Part shown: positions 62,252 to 64,000 of the stretch, one piece after another
Numbering within the stretch: position 1 is the first letter of the stretch
Layout: each line of letters starts with the position of its first letter
Assembly: GCA_025358255.1 (NCBI GenBank)
Contig: JANYKC010000030.1
Location: 1-64,000 of the forward strand
Direction: 5' to 3'
From: Spirochaetaceae bacterium
Lineage (GTDB): Bacteria; Spirochaetota; Spirochaetia; Treponematales; Rectinemataceae
Length of the DNA: 64,000 bases
Notes under the pieces: generated by a model
Seen by the model: only the letters and a program-made list of their open reading frames with translations
What the model was told of the DNA's origin: nothing
The model's database searches: none
Made by a program: the position numbers and the translations under genes

Positions 62252-62928
62252 AGGTACCCGATCCTTCCTTCCCGGAGTTCATAACGCTGGGAGGCCTCGG
62301 CAGCCAATCCCAGGTCATGGGTGACCAGGACCAGGGTCGTTCCCTTGTCGTGCAGGATTCTGAAAAGGAGCTCCCGGACGGCCAGGGCATTTGCGGCGTC
62401 CAGATTGCCCGTGGGTTCGTCGGCGAGGAGGAGTTTTGGCTCGTTTATCAAAGCTCGAGCGAGAGCTGCGCGTTGCCTTTCCCCCCCGGATAGCTGCGAT
62501 GGCAGGTGATACAGCCTCTCTCCGAGGCCAACCTCTGAGAGGAGGGCCTCGGCCCGACGGAAGGCTTCCTTTTTGGGCAGCCCGCGCATGAAGGCGGGGA
62601 GTGCGACATTCTCGAGCGCATCGAAGTCCTTGAGGAGGTAGTGGAACTGAAAAACAAAGCCCACAAAAGCCGAGCGGTACGCGGAGAGCCTGCGCTCGGG
62701 AAGGGCCACAAGGTCATATGGACCTACACGGAGGGAGCCTTCGCTTGGCCTATCAAGGCCGCCGATGATGGAAAGCAAGGTGCTTTTGCCGCTTCCACTG
62801 GGGCCTGTGATCGCGACGCTGCTGCCGCTTTCGACGACCAAGTCGAGGCTATGGAAAATGGTAAGGTCCTCGGCCATGCTTGTGAAGGTCTTGGCGAGGC
62901 CTCGGCAGGTAATGAGTGGGTCATTCAT
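62248..62928 (-). CDS. lolD: Lipoprotein-releasing ABC transporter ATPase
   Basis: 226 residues from the ATG at 62928. Walker A GPSGSGKST, Q-loop, signature LSGGERQR, and Walker B LLADEPTGNLD are all present, as in LolD/MacB ATPases. The start overlaps the end of the upstream permease gene by 8 bases. It sits between two permease genes, the LolCDE arrangement. Confidence 0.92.
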   Translation of the reverse strand: MNDPLITCRGLAKTFTSMAEDLTIFHSLDLVVESGSSVAITGPSGSGKSTLLSIIGGLDRPSEGSLRVGPYDLVALPERRLSAYRSAFVGFVFQFHYLLKDFDALENVALPAFMRGLPKKEAFRRAEALLSEVGLGERLYHLPSQLSGGERQRAALARALINEPKLLLADEPTGNLDAANALAVRELLFRILHDKGTTLVLVTHDLGLAAEASQRYELREGRIGYL

Positions 62929-64000
62929 GGCGTAGGAGCTCCGCGGGTTCAAGGCTGGAGACATAGGACGCGGCCAAGGCGGCGGCGGCGGCCGACGAGG
63001 CGATGGCCGCCGCGACGATGAAGAATATTTCCGGGAAAAGCAGGCGCACCGTCACTTCCATGAGATAGAAGTAGTCCGGGGAGAAAATGCTGAAGTCGGA
63101 AGATTGGCTGCCGGTCACTGTCGAGACGAGGACGCTTAGGGCATTGAGAAGGGACCCGACTCCGACAAAGATGGCATTCACGTTCGTGGCGACAAGCAGT
63201 CCCAGGACAAGGCCGGCAAAGGAGCCAATGAGGCCGATGAATAGCCCGTCGAGGATGAAGACGCTCCTGAGCTCCTCGATGCCACCGCCTATGGCCTTTA
63301 TCAGGGCCATCTCCTCCATGCGCTCAAGGACATTCCGACGCATAGACTGGAAAATATTGACGCCAACGACAAGAAAGATGAGGCCGACCAGGAGGAGCAT
63401 CATTGTTTTTTCCGTCCTGAGCGCGCTGAAAAAGGAGCGGTTGTAATCGCGCCATCCCTCGGCGGCCGGAATGCCAAGCGCCTCGAATCTCGCTACCATC
63501 GCCGCATCGTCGTTGCGACTTTCGAGCTTGATGCCGTAGGTGTAGGAGCGGGGCTCGTCGAGGGGGAAAAGCGCGGCGGCCCCTTGGATGTCGATGAAAC
63601 CGAGTCCAAAGTCGTAGTCGTAAAAGCCTGATCGGAAGACCTGGTTGATCCGCACCGATTCAGTATGCGCAAGTATCCCGGAGGATTCGTTGGAAAGAAG
63701 GGAGATGATCTGGACCTTGTCGCCGGCCACGACATTGAGATAGCGGGCCAGTTCGGCTCCGATGACGATGCCATCCGCTTCCGCGAAAGCCTCGGGCGAG
63801 ATGCCCAAGGCATCCGAGAAGCCCCTGTCCTCGACAGGGGCGTTGGCCGGGATCGCACGGATCTTGACTGGCGAGCTGCGCCCATTGGAGGAGGAGAGGA
63901 GGACCTGGGTCTCAAGGAAGGGGACTACGCTGCGAACCGTTTTTTCGGACCGCAGCCTGGCAATCAGGCTTCCGTCGGGTTCGCCTTTCCCGTCGGCCTT
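62921..64000 (-). CDS. lolC: FtsX-like permease, LolC/LolE type (N-terminus beyond the window)
   Basis: 359 residues are visible; the frame stays open to the right edge, so the N-terminal membrane helix is missing. The periplasmic part and three C-terminal helices are present, with RMEEMALIKAIGGGIEELRSVFILDGL as the FtsX signature and a terminal SYVSSLEPAELLRHE. A TTG at 63808 is not a plausible start because the family needs the upstream sequence. Pairs with lolD and lolE. Confidence 0.85.
   Translation of the reverse strand, partial: KADGKGEPDGSLIARLRSEKTVRSVVPFLETQVLLSSSNGRSSPVKIRAIPANAPVEDRGFSDALGISPEAFAEADGIVIGAELARYLNVVAGDKVQIISLLSNESSGILAHTESVRINQVFRSGFYDYDFGLGFIDIQGAAALFPLDEPRSYTYGIKLESRNDDAAMVARFEALGIPAAEGWRDYNRSFFSALRTEKTMMLLLVGLIFLVVGVNIFQSMRRNVLERMEEMALIKAIGGGIEELRSVFILDGLFIGLIGSFAGLVLGLLVATNVNAIFVGVGSLLNALSVLVSTVTGSQSSDFSIFSPDYFYLMEVTVRLLFPEIFFIVAAAIASSAAAAALAASYVSSLEPAELLRHE

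Noticed and set aside
1-64000. CRISPR array, prophage, integron or complete insertion sequence
   Set aside because: No regularly spaced repeats, no transposase, integrase or phage genes were found on either strand.

Overview
The window (about 57-58 % GC by eye) is a dense chromosomal core segment from a spirochaete, most likely a relatively GC-rich relative of Treponema. The best markers are a cytidylate kinase/ribosomal protein S1 fusion (54543-56912), known from Treponema, the cluster mltG-dnaG-rpoD-zinc ribbon protein next to an MreBCD/PBP2/RodA operon, and a CHASE2-type adenylate cyclase. LolCDE-type genes, a TolQ/TolR/TonB-like set and several lipoproteins show a diderm envelope. I see no prophage, CRISPR array, intact insertion sequence or defence island.

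Layout. 1-2514: the end of an unknown gene, a 103-bp palindromic repeat (copy A), and a TolQ-TolR-TonB-like operon. 2730-7806 (minus): an RND/MMPL exporter with its periplasmic partner, preceded by what looks like the broken C-terminal half of a TetR regulator. 7807-10489 (minus): trmB, a lipoprotein gene and hisS, divergent from coaX. 11394-17216: a spirochaete hypothetical gene, rpsF-ssb-rpsR-DUF2232-rplI-dnaB, then ComFB and CpXC proteins. 17247-24571 (minus): rseP-dxr-cdsA-uppS-frr-tsf-rpsB-maf, coupling isoprenoid and phospholipid precursor synthesis with translation genes. 24670-26717: tRNA-Arg, slyX, and a minus-strand lipoprotein/HEAT/small-protein operon. 26897-31626: a diverged galactokinase-like protein, surE, a TPR protein and a large TPR-propeller-VWA protein. 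31711-39491: tRNA-Thr, tRNA-Tyr, a YkgJ-type protein, an MBL hydrolase, mltG, dnaG, rpoD, a coiled-coil/zinc-ribbon protein and RNase P RNA. 39598-48819: a TPR protein, mreB, mreC, mreD, mrdA, rodA and a two-domain radical SAM protein. 48859-48961: copy B of the 103-bp repeat. 49049-57682 (minus): a lipoprotein, adenylate cyclase, TPR protein, sigma-54-type activator, cmk-rpsA and rluB. 57648-64000 (minus): scpB, scpA, folK, recA and lolE/D/C-like genes, the last running off the window.

How it works together: most of the window is growth machinery (replication initiation, transcription, translation, cell elongation, chromosome condensation, envelope lipid and lipoprotein traffic), in long operons with ATGA or GTGA stop-start overlaps. 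The most unusual signal is the pair of 103-bp elements in opposite orientation, with 15-bp terminal inverted repeats and an internal inverted repeat, about 81 % identical without gaps. Other points worth a look are promoters whose predicted start falls on the start codon (coaX and the lipoprotein at 26717), a 20-bp perfect palindrome over the -35 of the rod-shape operon, a frr promoter with its -35 in a hairpin loop, and an internal ribosome binding site in cmk-rpsA.
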